Shown here: positions 1 to 9,024 of the stretch, piece by piece
Numbering within the stretch: the first letter of the stretch is position 1
Layout: the number at the start of each line of letters is the position of its first letter
DNA from: Dryocola sp036489025
GTDB lineage: Bacteria; Pseudomonadota; Gammaproteobacteria; Enterobacterales; Enterobacteriaceae
NCBI GenBank assembly: GCA_036489025.1
Contig: DASXGN010000004.1
Coordinates: forward strand, 62,001 to 126,000
Reading direction: 5' to 3'
DNA length: 64,000 nt
Translations under genes and position numbers: made by a program
The notes under the pieces: model-generated
The model's database searches: none
What the model saw: only the letters and a program-made list of their open reading frames with translations
What the model was told of the DNA's origin: nothing

Positions 1-111
1 CTGATATATCTGTCAGAAGGGGTAAATCAGCGGCCGTATCTCGGTTGCTTTATATCTGAGAGCCCCTTAAAATTTCGCCCAAAATAATACTCACAGTTAA
101 GGGATAACAGG

Positions 112-408
112 ATGTCAAATATGGTTTTTTGCCGCGGTTGTGGCAAAGAGTTGCATGAAACTGCGCACACATGCCCACATTGCGGCGCCCCGAACCAGGT
201 TGCCGGCAGCAAAAGCCGCATTACCGCCGCGGTGCTGGCCTTTTTCCTCGGCTGGTTTGGTGCCCATAAATTTTATTTAGGTAAAACCGGCCAGGGGATT
301 TTATATCTTCTTTTTTGCTGGACCGGGATCCCGGCGATTATCGCCTTTATCGAATTCATCATTTATCTCTGCAATAGCGATGCTGATTTCGCCAGAAAGT
401 ACGGTTAA
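112..408 (+). CDS. TM2-domain membrane protein with N-terminal zinc ribbon
   Basis: This is a 98-residue protein. The N-terminus carries two CxxC-type pairs (FCRGCGKE and TCPHCGAP, about residues 7-25) that form a zinc-ribbon. The C-terminal half is a TM2 module: a hydrophobic segment AVLAFFLGWFGAHKFYLG followed by a second one with ILYLLFCWTGIPAIIAFIE. The family is widespread in bacteria and its function is unknown; TM2 proteins sit in the inner membrane. A good Shine-Dalgarno (aaggg) lies 9-13 bases before the ATG, and a strong intrinsic terminator follows the stop, so it is probably a single-gene unit. The identification rests on the domain pattern; no specific role can be assigned. Confidence 0.85.
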   Translation: MSNMVFCRGCGKELHETAHTCPHCGAPNQVAGSKSRITAAVLAFFLGWFGAHKFYLGKTGQGILYLLFCWTGIPAIIAFIEFIIYLCNSDADFARKYG

Positions 409-421
409 CTTTCTGCTCTCT

Positions 422-450
422 AAAAGGTCTCTTCACCGAGACCTTTTTTA
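422..450 (+). terminator. Intrinsic terminator of the TM2 gene
   Basis: A perfect stem (aaaggtctc / gagaccttt) with loop ttcacc is followed by a T run. It separates the TM2 gene from the copA promoter. Confidence 0.85.
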
Positions 451-522
451 TTATTCGTTCACAAAAATAATTTTATGCCAGCGCTGACATCCCCTCTCCC
501 CTTTCAATCCGCCATTAAAAAC

Positions 523-553
523 TTGACCTTCCCCTGACTGGAAGGTTTAGGCT
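523..553 (+). promoter_or_regulatory. CueR-type copA promoter
   Basis: The -35 element ttgacc (523-528) and -10 element taggct (548-553) are separated by 19 bases, the over-long spacer typical of MerR-family activated promoters. The spacer overlaps an inverted repeat, ccttcc...ggaagg (527-545), that matches the E. coli CueR operator of copA almost base for base. Copper-activated transcription by CueR is inferred from this match; cueR itself is not in the window. Confidence 0.9.
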
Positions 554-584
554 TAGCGCATTCTCAAAAGAAAGGAGCCTTACG

Positions 585-3092
585 ATGTCCCAAATTATCG
601 ATCTGAATCTTGATGGCCTGAGCTGCGGCCACTGCGTCAAACGAGTGAAAGAAAGCCTGGAGCAGCGTCCTGACGTTGAGCAGGCGGAAGTGACGGTTAC
701 CGAAGCGCACGTCACCGGCAGCGCCAGCGCGCAGGCGCTGATTGAAACCATTAAACAGGCAGGATACGGCGCAGAGGTTGCAAGCCACCCAAAGGCTGAA
801 CCGCTGACAGATGAGTCATCAATCCCGTCGGAAGCCCTGACAGCGGTCGAACCCTCGCTTCCGGCAGCCGCCGATATTGACGACAGCCAGCAGCTGTTGA
901 TCAACGGCATGAGCTGCGCCAGCTGCGTCAGTCGGGTACAAAATGCGTTGCAGGATGTTCCCGGCGTAAGCCAGGCACGGGTCAACCTTGCCGAGCGCAG
1001 CGCCCTCGTAATGGGCTCTGCCTCCGCCGAATCCTTAATTCAGGCCGTGGAGCGCGCCGGATACGGTGCCGAAGCGATTGAAGATGATATAAAACGCCGC
1101 GAGCGCCAGCAGGAAACGGCCAACGCGGCAACAAAGCGCTTCCGCTGGCAGGCCATTCTGGCGCTGGCGGTCGGCATCCCCGTGATGGTTTGGGGCATGC
1201 TCGGCGACAATATGATGCTCACCGACGATAACCGTTCAACCTGGCTGACTATCGGCGCGATCACTTTGCTGGTGATGGTGGTCGCAGGCGGACATTTCTA
1301 CCGCAGCGCCTGGCGCAGCCTGATGAACCGCGCCGCCACCATGGATACGCTGGTGGCGCTCGGTACCGGTGCCGCCTGGCTGTATTCCATCACGGTCAAC
1401 GTCTGGCCGCAGCACTTCCCGATGGAAGCGCGCCATCTGTATTACGAAGCCAGCGCGATGATTATCGGCCTGATTAACCTCGGGCATATGCTGGAACAGC
1501 GCGCCCGCCAGCGTTCGTCAAAAGCGCTTGAGCGCCTGCTGGATTTAACGCCCCCCACCGCTCGCGTGGTGACTGAAGAAGGCGAAAAATCACTTCCTCT
1601 GGCGGAAGTAACCGCCGGAATGACGCTGCGCCTGACCACCGGCGATCGCGTGCCGGTGGACGGTGCAATTACTCAGGGCGAGGCCTGGTTCGACGAAGCG
1701 ATGCTGACGGGTGAACCCGTTCCGCAGCAAAAAGCGGACGGAGAGTCCATTCATGCCGGGACTTTGGTGCAGGACGGCAGCGTGCTGTTCCGGGCGACCG
1801 CTACGGGCAGCCACACGACGCTTTCGCGCATTATCCGCATGGTTCGCCAGGCGCAGAGCAGCAAGCCAGAGATCGGGCAGCTTGCCGACAAAATTTCCGC
1901 CATTTTTGTGCCGGTGGTGGTGCTGATTGCCTTGTTTAGCGCGGCGATCTGGTACTTCGTCGGCCCCGCGCCGCAAATTGTTTATACGCTGGTGATTGCC
2001 ACCACCGTGCTGATCATCGCCTGCCCTTGCGCGCTGGGTCTGGCTACGCCGATGTCGATTATTTCAGGCGTGGGCCGCGCGGCAGAGTTTGGCGTGCTAG
2101 TGCGCGATGCCGATGCGCTACAGCGCGCCAGCACGCTGGACACCCTCGTGTTCGATAAAACCGGCACGCTCACCGAAGGTAAACCTCAGGTTGTGGCGGT
2201 CATCGCCCAGGGCGAAATGCCGGAAGGCGAAGCCGTGAAATATGCCGCTGCGCTTGAGCAGGGCTCCAGCCACCCGCTCGCCAGAGCGATTCTGGATAAG
2301 GCGGGGGACGAAACTCTGCCGCAGATCAATGCCTTCCGCACTTTGCGCGGCCTGGGCGTCAGCGGCGAAGTCAACGGACAAAGGGTCTTGCTTGGCAACA
2401 AGGCGCTGATGGACGGGCAAAACGTGGATACTCAGCCGCTGGCTGACGAAATTGAAGCTCAGGCAGGCCGGGGGGCAACGCCAGTGCTGCTGGCGGTAAA
2501 CGGCAAGCTGGCCGCTCTGTTTGCCATCCGCGATCCTCTGCGGGCCGACAGCGTTAGCGCGCTGCAACGTTTGCACCGCAGCGGCTATCGTCTGGTGATG
2601 CTGACCGGGGATAACCCAACCACGGCCAACGCCATCGCCAAAGAGGCGGGTATTGATGAGGTGATTGCAGGCGTACTGCCGGACGGCAAAGCCGAAGCGA
2701 TTAAGAAATTGCAGCAGCAGGGCCGCCAGGTGGCAATGGTGGGCGACGGTATCAACGACGCGCCCGCGCTGGCTCAGGCTGAAGTCGGCATCGCCATGGG
2801 CGGCGGCAGCGACGTAGCCATCGAAACCGCGGCCATTACGCTGATGCGCCACAGCCTGGTTGGCGTCGCGGACGCGCTGGCGATTTCCAAAGCCACGCTC
2901 AGGAATATGAAGCAGAACCTGATGGGCGCGTTCGTTTACAACTCGCTCGGCATTCCGATTGCCGCAGGCGTACTGTATCCGCTGACCGGCACGCTGCTGA
3001 ATCCGGTCGTTGCCGGGGCCGCCATGGCGCTGTCATCGATTACCGTGGTGAGCAACGCCAACCGCCTGTTGAGATACAAACCTAAGGACTAA
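585..3092 (+). CDS. copA: Cu(I)-exporting P1B-type ATPase CopA
   Basis: This inner-membrane pump exports Cu(I) from the cytoplasm at the cost of ATP. It has 835 residues (E. coli CopA 834). Two N-terminal metal-binding domains carry GLSCGHC (C14, C17) and GMSCASC (C111, C114). The membrane copper site is CPC (C480-P-C482), the phosphorylated aspartate is D524 in DKTGTLT, the actuator loop has LTGEP, and the hinge has GDGINDAP near residue 720. It is expressed from its own CueR-type promoter and followed by a GC-rich hairpin. The start is set by the Shine-Dalgarno aaagga (571-576). Codons 69-70 contain the slippery heptamer that yields a short copper chaperone in E. coli (see separate entry). 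Confidence 0.97.
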   Translation: MSQIIDLNLDGLSCGHCVKRVKESLEQRPDVEQAEVTVTEAHVTGSASAQALIETIKQAGYGAEVASHPKAEPLTDESSIPSEALTAVEPSLPAAADIDDSQQLLINGMSCASCVSRVQNALQDVPGVSQARVNLAERSALVMGSASAESLIQAVERAGYGAEAIEDDIKRRERQQETANAATKRFRWQAILALAVGIPVMVWGMLGDNMMLTDDNRSTWLTIGAITLLVMVVAGGHFYRSAWRSLMNRAATMDTLVALGTGAAWLYSITVNVWPQHFPMEARHLYYEASAMIIGLINLGHMLEQRARQRSSKALERLLDLTPPTARVVTEEGEKSLPLAEVTAGMTLRLTTGDRVPVDGAITQGEAWFDEAMLTGEPVPQQKADGESIHAGTLVQDGSVLFRATATGSHTTLSRIIRMVRQAQSSKPEIGQLADKISAIFVPVVVLIALFSAAIWYFVGPAPQIVYTLVIATTVLIIACPCALGLATPMSIISGVGRAAEFGVLVRDADALQRASTLDTLVFDKTGTLTEGKPQVVAVIAQGEMPEGEAVKYAAALEQGSSHPLARAILDKAGDETLPQINAFRTLRGLGVSGEVNGQRVLLGNKALMDGQNVDTQPLADEIEAQAGRGATPVLLAVNGKLAALFAIRDPLRADSVSALQRLHRSGYRLVMLTGDNPTTANAIAKEAGIDEVIAGVLPDGKAEAIKKLQQQGRQVAMVGDGINDAPALAQAEVGIAMGGGSDVAIETAAITLMRHSLVGVADALAISKATLRNMKQNLMGAFVYNSLGIPIAAGVLYPLTGTLLNPVVAGAAMALSSITVVSNANRLLRYKPKD
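788..799 (+). promoter_or_regulatory. Programmed -1 frameshift site in copA (CopA(Z))
   Basis: Positions 788-794 read C CCA AAG in frame, i.e. the heptamer CCCAAAG. After a -1 slip the next codons are GGC and TGA (797-799), so a frameshifted ribosome would release a 71-residue protein made of the first heavy-metal-binding domain only. E. coli copA has the same heptamer at codons 68-69 and makes the 70-residue chaperone CopA(Z). Conservation of heptamer and immediate -1 stop is visible here; actual slippage is inferred. Confidence 0.8.
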
Positions 3093-3104
3093 CGCCGTGA
3101 TTAG

Positions 3105-3136
3105 GCGGCGGATAGCACAAGCCTGTCCGCCGCTTT
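3105..3136 (+). terminator. Probable copA terminator hairpin
   Basis: The inverted repeat gcggcgga / tccgccgc with a 13-base loop is followed by only three T residues. It lies 12 bases after the copA stop. Efficiency is uncertain because the T tract is short. Confidence 0.55.
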
Positions 3137-3206
3137 GCCCTCGTAACCTGTTTGCACCTTCACTCGCGCAGCGGTAGCATGACTTTTTTGCCAGGGAATC
3201 TGCTTT

Positions 3207-4007
3207 ATGGGTCTGCTCAAGCGAATTAGCTCACTGTTTTCAAGCCTTTCCACTCCAGTCTATCCCTGGCCCGCTCTCGACGTTGTGCTTCCCGGCGACC
3301 GCCATCTTCACCTGGTCGGCAGCATTCACATGGGCACGCGGGACATGGCTCCCCTTTCCCGGCGTTTACTCGACAAGCTGCGCGAGGCCGATGCGCTGAT
3401 CGTTGAGGCCGATATCTCCGAAGGAGGTTCCCCTTTCCCTGACGGCGGCGAAGAACGCCCCCTTGCAGAGCGCCTTGCGGCCAAGGACTGGCAGCAGGTT
3501 GATTCGCTGGCGCAGGAGATGGGCATTTCGCTGAGCACCCTCGACGCGCAGCCCGCGTGGCAGATTGCGCTGACGCTTCAGGCGCATCAGGCACAGCGTC
3601 TGGGTTTACGCCCCGATTACGGCATTGATTATCAGCTGCTGGAAGCGGCCAAAGCGCTCTCGGTGCCGGTGATTGAGCTGGAAGGGGCGCAAAGCCAGAT
3701 TGATATTCTGATGCAGCTGCCCAACGGCGGCATGCCGCTGCTGGCCGACACGCTGACCCACTGGCACACCAACGCCCGGCTGCTGCAAATGATGATTAGC
3801 TGGTGGCTGGAGTCGCCGCCTGAACGGGACAAAGTCGAGCTGCCCAACACCTTTGGCGACGAGCTATACGATGTGCTTATGCACCAGCGCAACCGCCAGT
3901 GGCAGACATTTTTGCAGCAGCTGCCCGCCGGTCGCTACGTGGTTGCGGTCGGTGCGTTGCATTTATACGGCGAAGGGAATTTACCTGAGTTACTGAAAAA
4001 TAGATAA
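3207..4007 (+). CDS. ybaP: TraB/GumN-family protein YbaP
   Basis: A 266-residue protein (E. coli YbaP 264) of the TraB/GumN family, whose fold resembles Tiki/EreA-type metal-dependent hydrolases. The two family GxxH-type motifs are present: VGSIHMGT near residue 38 and VGALHLYG near residue 251, plus the acidic patch VEADISEGG. The biochemical role of YbaP is not established. There is no clear signal peptide, although the first 20 residues are mildly hydrophobic. Its stop codon is overlapped by the U tract of the convergent ChiX sRNA. In E. coli, ybaQ separates it from copA; that gene is absent here. Confidence 0.9.
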   Translation: MGLLKRISSLFSSLSTPVYPWPALDVVLPGDRHLHLVGSIHMGTRDMAPLSRRLLDKLREADALIVEADISEGGSPFPDGGEERPLAERLAAKDWQQVDSLAQEMGISLSTLDAQPAWQIALTLQAHQAQRLGLRPDYGIDYQLLEAAKALSVPVIELEGAQSQIDILMQLPNGGMPLLADTLTHWHTNARLLQMMISWWLESPPERDKVELPNTFGDELYDVLMHQRNRQWQTFLQQLPAGRYVVAVGALHLYGEGNLPELLKNR

Positions 4008-4089
4008 AAAAATGGCCAATATTGCTATTGGCCCGTCAAAGAGGAATAAATATATTATTGTTGTTATTTCAGTCGATTTCTCGACCGAA
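4006..4089 (-). ncRNA. chiX: Small RNA ChiX (MicM/SroB)
   Basis: On the minus strand this stretch carries the hallmark ChiX core: TTCCTCTTTGACGGG running directly into the terminator stem ggccaat / attggcc and a run of seven U. It lies between ybaK and ybaP, exactly the E. coli location. ChiX is an Hfq-binding sRNA that silences chitoporin (chiP) and dpiBA mRNAs and is itself titrated by the chb transcript. The 5' hairpin differs from E. coli: GTCGA-GAAA-TCGAC (4072-4085), followed by an A/U-rich spacer. The 5' end at 4089 is my estimate from the hairpin and the 84-nt E. coli length. Confidence 0.9.
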
Positions 4090-4216
4090 GCTGGAATTGT
4101 CGCTCAATGTGACGATTAACGCTATCACTATTAAGCAGCAGTATAGTATCTATAAAACATATCACCTGGATTACTAATCCGTGCGTTTTTGAAACACATT
4201 TACCGGGACAGATGAA

Positions 4217-4696
4217 ATGACCCCTGCCGTAAAACTCCTCGAAAAAAATAAAATTCCCTTTCAGATCCACGCCTACGATCACGATCCGAGTGAAACAAAC
4301 TTTGGCGACGAAGTGGTGCGTAAGCTGGGCCTGAACGCCGAACAGGTTTATAAAACGCTGCTGGTGGCGATCAACGGCGACATGAAGCAGCTGGCCGTGG
4401 CGGTCACGCCGGTTGCCGGCCAGCTGGATTTAAAGAAAGTGGCTAAAGCGCTGGGCGCCAAAAAAGTCGATATGGCAGACCCGATGGTAGCGCAGCGCGT
4501 GACCGGCTATCTGGTCGGCGGCATTAGCCCGCTAGGGCAAAAGAAACGCCTGCCGACGGTGATTGACGCTCCGGCGCAGGCCTTTGAGGTGATTTATATT
4601 TCCGCCGGCAGGCGCGGCCTGGATATTGAGCTCGCCGCCAAAGATTTAGCTTCGCTGCTGGGCGCAACTTTTGCTGACATCGCTCGCCGCGATTAG
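4217..4696 (+). CDS. ybaK: Cys-tRNA(Pro)/Cys-tRNA(Cys) deacylase YbaK
   Basis: A cytoplasmic single-domain editing enzyme of the YbaK/ProX superfamily, 159 residues as in E. coli. It hydrolyses Cys mischarged onto tRNA-Pro, working together with prolyl-tRNA synthetase. The fold core is visible in TPAVKLLEKNKIPF at the N-terminus, QVYKTLLV near residue 42 (the catalytic lysine of the family is K45 or K46), KKVDMADP and GYLVGGISPLGQKK near residues 95-114, and FEVIYISAGRRGLDIEL near the end. It is transcribed away from ChiX. No other candidate function. Confidence 0.93.
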   Translation: MTPAVKLLEKNKIPFQIHAYDHDPSETNFGDEVVRKLGLNAEQVYKTLLVAINGDMKQLAVAVTPVAGQLDLKKVAKALGAKKVDMADPMVAQRVTGYLVGGISPLGQKKRLPTVIDAPAQAFEVIYISAGRRGLDIELAAKDLASLLGATFADIARRD

Positions 4697-4796
4697 CATC
4701 CCCATCCCTCCCGTCTGAATGAAAGAGCGAAAAAGCAATTTCGGTCAGGCAAAGCCCCGGCGCGACGGGCAAAGTAACCGTCATAAGGGAGGGAGA

Positions 4797-5684
4797 ATGA
4801 GCCACGACAAAGCAAACCTGTACGCCAGACGCTTCAGGCAGGTTTTCGCCTACATTGAAGAGCATCTGGACAGCCCTCTGACGGTTGAACAGCTCAGCGA
4901 AGTCGCCTGCTTTTCGCGATTTCATTTTCATCGTCAGTTTAGCCTGTACTGCGGCGTGAATATCAGCCGCTATATCACGCTGATGCGGCTGAAACGAGCC
5001 TCGTACCGGCTGGTTAATCGCCCGCGGGACAAGGTCATTGATATTGCTCTGGACGCCGGTTTTGAAAACCCGGAATCATTTTCTCGCGCCTTCAAAAATA
5101 CCTTCGGCCAGACCCCGAGCGAGTTCCGCAAAGCGCCCGTATGGATTGACTGGCAGGTACATTTTCAGTTTCCCGGCAGGGAAACCCGGCAGAGGATGGA
5201 AAAGATGGACGTGAATATTATTACCGTTGAGCCGATCGAGGTCGCCGTGCTGGAACATAAGGGCGATCCGCTGCGAATCAACAAAACCGTGGATTCATTT
5301 ATCGCGTGGCGCATCGCGTCAGGGCTGTCGGACTATGCCACGCAGGGCACCTACGGCGTACCGTTTAACGATCCGCACACCACTCCGGGAGAAGATTTCC
5401 GCTTCGACGTGTGCGGTGAGCTAAGCGCCGCGGCGAACGGGCAGGTTCCGGCCAATCCGCAGGGCGTCATCGTCAAGACCCTGCCCGGCGGGCGCTGCGC
5501 CGTGGTCAGGCACGTGGGAGCCTACGATCGCATCAGCGACAGCGTTTACTATTTATATCGTCAGTGGCTGCCGCAAAGCGGCGAGGAGCTGCGCGACTTC
5601 CCGGTGTACTTCCGCTATTTGCAGCTTGATGAGCAGCTACCGGAGCACGCTTTGCAGACGGATGTTTTGCTGCCGCTGAAATAG
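4797..5684 (+). CDS. AraC-type regulator with GyrI-like effector domain
   Basis: A 295-residue protein with two modules: an N-terminal AraC/XylS double helix-turn-helix (about residues 8-108, ending in FGQTPSEFRK) and a C-terminal GyrI-like small-molecule-binding domain (about residues 127-295, starting VNIITVEPIEVAVLEHKG). This layout is shared with E. coli Rob and SbmC-linked regulators and with many solitary sensors of toxic compounds. The ATG at 4797 is chosen over an upstream in-frame ATG at 4719 because gggag (4791-4795) is close and homology to AraC domains begins right after it. It sits between ybaK and ushA, a position empty in K-12. The target genes are unknown. Confidence 0.88.
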   Translation: MSHDKANLYARRFRQVFAYIEEHLDSPLTVEQLSEVACFSRFHFHRQFSLYCGVNISRYITLMRLKRASYRLVNRPRDKVIDIALDAGFENPESFSRAFKNTFGQTPSEFRKAPVWIDWQVHFQFPGRETRQRMEKMDVNIITVEPIEVAVLEHKGDPLRINKTVDSFIAWRIASGLSDYATQGTYGVPFNDPHTTPGEDFRFDVCGELSAAANGQVPANPQGVIVKTLPGGRCAVVRHVGAYDRISDSVYYLYRQWLPQSGEELRDFPVYFRYLQLDEQLPEHALQTDVLLPLK

Positions 5685-5701
5685 GTTGTGAACCCGCGAC
5701 G

Positions 5702-5722
5702 CCCTCTCCCTGAGGGAGAGGG
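5702..5722. repeat. CCCTCTCCC/GGGAGAGGG hairpin, copy 1
   Basis: A perfect 9-bp stem with loop TGA between the convergent ends of the AraC/GyrI gene and ushA. Near-identical hairpins lie at 10784-10803 and 56708-56730, each also between convergent genes. It may act as a bidirectional terminator or be a dispersed enterobacterial palindromic repeat. Confidence 0.75.
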
Positions 5723-5740
5723 GTAAATCTCTCTATCGCC

Positions 5741-7393
5741 TTACTTCCAGCTCACTTCCCCTTTAGGTTCGTAAGCGTTCACATCCAGCGGGGAGTTCTG
5801 CTCGATGTACTGCTTAAGCACCTCCGCGTCGACAAAGCCGGTGTTCACGTAGCTCGGATTTTTATCGATGGTCGGGTAGCCATCGCCGCCGGTGGCGTTG
5901 AAGCTCAGCGTAGCCAAACGGTAAGTTTTGGCCGGATCAATCGCTTCACCTTTGATTTTTAAATCCTGCAAATTGCCGCCGGTTGAAACAAAGCTGACGT
6001 TCGCAAACTGCGGATAGGCCCCGGAATCAGGCGTTTTCTTCGCCACCGCCGTCAGATATTCAACAACCTCTTTGCCGGACATATCGACGTAGGCCACGGT
6101 ATTACCGAACGGCTGCACCTTAAGCACATCTTTATAAGTAATATCGCCAGCCTCGATGGAGTCACGAATCCCGCCGCCGCTCATTACCGCAAAATCTGCG
6201 CTGGTGCGCGCCATCTGTGCGGCGAGCAGCACGTGCGCCAGATTGGTTTGTACGAATCGAACCTTGCTGCGATCGCCTTCCAGATGCCCGTTCACGCTGC
6301 CTACTTTTACCTTAAGCTGCGCCTGGCCTTTGTTCTGGAAAGGCGTCAGCAGCGAGAGCATCTGCTGATTCTCGGCAATTTTAGGGGTGTAAAGTACGCG
6401 CTCACTTTCACCGTTGTCGTAGGTGATTTTTTTCTTGAGGTTAACAGGGATGAGCTGATAGCGAACCAGCTTCATTTCGCCGTTGCGGAACGCAAAGTCC
6501 GCCCGCCCGACGTATTTTCCCCACTCGTGCGCCTGCACAATATAGATGCCGTTTTGCTTATCCGGCGCACAAGGGGTGCCCGGCACGTAATCAACCTGTT
6601 TCTTATTGTCGGAGGCCATACAAACAGGATTTTGTGAGTGACCGCCCACAATCATGGTCAGCGCGCCCGCAGGCAGGCTGCGGGCCATTTCCACGTCGCC
6701 CGCCGCGTTTGAGCCGTGATCGCCATTATCGTAATGACCCATGTGGGTCGCGGCGATAATCACATCTGGTTTTTCATTCGCCTGTAGCTCCTGAATGACC
6801 AGTTTTGCCTCGTCGGCAGGTTTGCGAAACTCAATGTCGGTGAAAAATTCGGGGTTGCCGATTTTTGCCGTGTCATCGGTTGTCAGGCCAATAACCGCAA
6901 TTTTAATGCCCTGCGGTTTAAAAATCGCCCAGGGCTTAAATAGCCGCTCACCGGTACTTTTCTGGTAAATATTGGCCGACAGCAGCGGGAACTTCGCCCA
7001 CTTTTCCTGCTGGCGTAAAACCGAGAGTGGATTATCGAACTCGTGGTTGCCGACGGCCATCGCGTCGTAGCCAATCAGGTTCATGCCGCGAAAATCAGGT
7101 TCCGCATCCTGCAGATCGGATTCCGGCACGCCGGTGTTAATGTCGCCGCCGGAGAGCAGAAGCACGCTGCCGCCTTCCTCCGCCACCTCTTTGCGTACGC
7201 TGTCGACCAGCGTTTTCTGCGCCGCCAGGCCATACTCGCCGTATTCATTGCGCCAGAAGTGACCGTGATGGTCATTGGTATGCAAAATGGTGATGCTATA
7301 GGTTTTATCTTTTTCCCACGCCAGCGCCGAGACGCTCGTCAAACTCAACGCCACCAGCAGTGACGAGGCCAGCCCTTTAATTGCGAACCGCAT
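5741..7393 (-). CDS. ushA: Periplasmic UDP-sugar hydrolase / 5'-nucleotidase UshA
   Basis: This secreted enzyme splits UDP-glucose and dephosphorylates 5'-nucleotides in the periplasm so that nucleosides can be imported. From the chosen ATG it has 550 residues, exactly the E. coli length. A signal peptide (MRFAIKGLASSLLVALSLTS...ALA) occupies residues 1-25. The dinuclear metal site motifs are HTNDHHGHF (D41, H43), GNHEFDN (N116, H117) and GGHSQNP (H252); the C-terminal substrate domain ends the chain. An upstream in-frame ATG at 7429 is rejected because the Shine-Dalgarno ggag sits 7 bases before 7393 and the extension would spoil the signal peptide. Confidence 0.95.
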   Translation of the reverse strand: MRFAIKGLASSLLVALSLTSVSALAWEKDKTYSITILHTNDHHGHFWRNEYGEYGLAAQKTLVDSVRKEVAEEGGSVLLLSGGDINTGVPESDLQDAEPDFRGMNLIGYDAMAVGNHEFDNPLSVLRQQEKWAKFPLLSANIYQKSTGERLFKPWAIFKPQGIKIAVIGLTTDDTAKIGNPEFFTDIEFRKPADEAKLVIQELQANEKPDVIIAATHMGHYDNGDHGSNAAGDVEMARSLPAGALTMIVGGHSQNPVCMASDNKKQVDYVPGTPCAPDKQNGIYIVQAHEWGKYVGRADFAFRNGEMKLVRYQLIPVNLKKKITYDNGESERVLYTPKIAENQQMLSLLTPFQNKGQAQLKVKVGSVNGHLEGDRSKVRFVQTNLAHVLLAAQMARTSADFAVMSGGGIRDSIEAGDITYKDVLKVQPFGNTVAYVDMSGKEVVEYLTAVAKKTPDSGAYPQFANVSFVSTGGNLQDLKIKGEAIDPAKTYRLATLSFNATGGDGYPTIDKNPSYVNTGFVDAEVLKQYIEQNSPLDVNAYEPKGEVSWK

Positions 7394-7580
7394 TGAAAAT
7401 CTCCATGTTCTAAACCTGATGGGCACCAATATCAGAATGTTAGCAGGCCAGGCAAATAAGTTTTATGAATTGCGACTTTCTTCAAATCTCAGCTGCGGGT
7501 ATGTTAGCAGGGTAACTAAATTTTCCGGGCATTCCTGCTGCCCGTTCAAACTATAATATTCAGCATCCCGACAGGTACTT

Positions 7581-8789
7581 ATGGCAACCTCCGAACAAAC
7601 CCTCATGCCGCCGGCTTCGGCTAAGGCGCGTACCTCCTTTGGTATTTTAGGGGCGATAAGCCTCTCTCACCTGCTTAACGACATGATTCAGTCGCTGATT
7701 CTGGCGCTCTATCCGCTGCTGCAGGCCGAATTCACCCTGAGCTTTGTGCAGATTGGCCTGATAACGCTCACTTTCCAGCTGACTTCATCGCTATTTCAGC
7801 CGGTGGTGGGCTATCTGACCGATAAGCGCCCGATGCCCTGGTCCCTGCCGATTGGCATGTGCTTTACGCTGTGCGGGCTGGTTCTGCTGGCGATGGCGGG
7901 CAGCTTCCATATGGTGCTGCTGGCCGCTGCTTTAGTGGGCACCGGCTCGTCAATCTTCCACCCTGAATCTTCACGCGTGGCCCGCATGGCTTCCGGCGGC
8001 CGTCACGGTCTGGCACAGTCGATATTCCAGGTTGGCGGTAATTTCGGTAGTTCACTCGGGCCGCTGCTGGCCGCGCTGATTATCGCGCCGTACGGCAAGG
8101 GCAACGTGGCATGGTTCGTGCTCGCCGCGCTGCTGGCCATTGTCGTTCTGCTGCAGGTAAGCCGCTGGTATGCCGCTCAGCATCGCATGGCGAAAGGCAA
8201 AGCCACCGCGCCCGTCGCCAATCCGCTGCCGCGTAATAAGGTGATTCTGGCGGTCTCCGTGCTGCTGCTGCTGATTTTCTCGAAATATTTTTATATGGCG
8301 AGCATCAGCAGCTATTACACCTTCTATCTGATGCATAAGTTTGGCTTAACCGTGCAGAACGCCCAGTTCCATCTGTTCGCGTTTCTTTTTGCCGTGGCGG
8401 CTGGGACGGTGATCGGCGGGCCGGTAGGCGACAAAATTGGGCGAAAATACGTGATCTGGGGCTCAATCCTCGGCGTCGCGCCGTTTACGCTAATGTTGCC
8501 CTATGCAAGCCTTGAGTGGACGGGGATCCTGACGGTGATCATTGGCTTTATCCTCGCCTCGGCGTTCTCCGCTATTCTTGTTTACGCTCAGGAGCTGATG
8601 CCGGGACGTATCGGTATGGTTTCCGGGCTATTTTTCGGCTTTGCATTCGGCATGGGTGGCCTCGGCGCCGCCGTACTGGGCATGGTGGCCGACCATACCA
8701 GCATTGAGTTGGTCTACAAAATATGTGCCTTCCTCCCTCTTCTGGGGATGTTGACCATATTCCTGCCTGATAACCGCCATAAAGCCTAA
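7581..8789 (+). CDS. fsr: MFS efflux transporter Fsr (fosmidomycin resistance)
   Basis: A 402-residue, 12-helix major facilitator (E. coli Fsr 406) in the inner membrane. In E. coli, overexpression confers fosmidomycin resistance and it behaves as a drug/H+ antiporter. The sequence shows the MFS signature between helices 2 and 3 (GYLTDKRPMPW), conserved FHPESSRVAR near residue 120, and the GDKIGRKYVIWGS repeat in the second half. It is divergent from ushA and in the same order as in K-12. The natural substrate is unknown. Confidence 0.93.
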   Translation: MATSEQTLMPPASAKARTSFGILGAISLSHLLNDMIQSLILALYPLLQAEFTLSFVQIGLITLTFQLTSSLFQPVVGYLTDKRPMPWSLPIGMCFTLCGLVLLAMAGSFHMVLLAAALVGTGSSIFHPESSRVARMASGGRHGLAQSIFQVGGNFGSSLGPLLAALIIAPYGKGNVAWFVLAALLAIVVLLQVSRWYAAQHRMAKGKATAPVANPLPRNKVILAVSVLLLLIFSKYFYMASISSYYTFYLMHKFGLTVQNAQFHLFAFLFAVAAGTVIGGPVGDKIGRKYVIWGSILGVAPFTLMLPYASLEWTGILTVIIGFILASAFSAILVYAQELMPGRIGMVSGLFFGFAFGMGGLGAAVLGMVADHTSIELVYKICAFLPLLGMLTIFLPDNRHKA

Positions 8790-9024
8790 CTTTATCCGGC
8801 CAATGCATTGCATTGGCCACGTTCCGCCCCCATATCCGTCCACATCTTTCCGCACATAAGTGGCTGAAACGCTGCTCCGCACGTTTATTTTGTCGAAATG
8901 CGCTTTTTATTAAAAATCCAACAATTATTCATCCACGCCAGCTGGGATATTGTCATAAACTAATTATTGTATTTTTGGAGTACCCGCTTACCCCTGGACC
9001 CCACTACACACGAAAGGAGACGGA

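Noticed and set aside
1..111. Possible end of an upstream gene in the first 87 bases
   Set aside because: A frame is open from base 1 to 87 but no family is recognisable in 28 residues.
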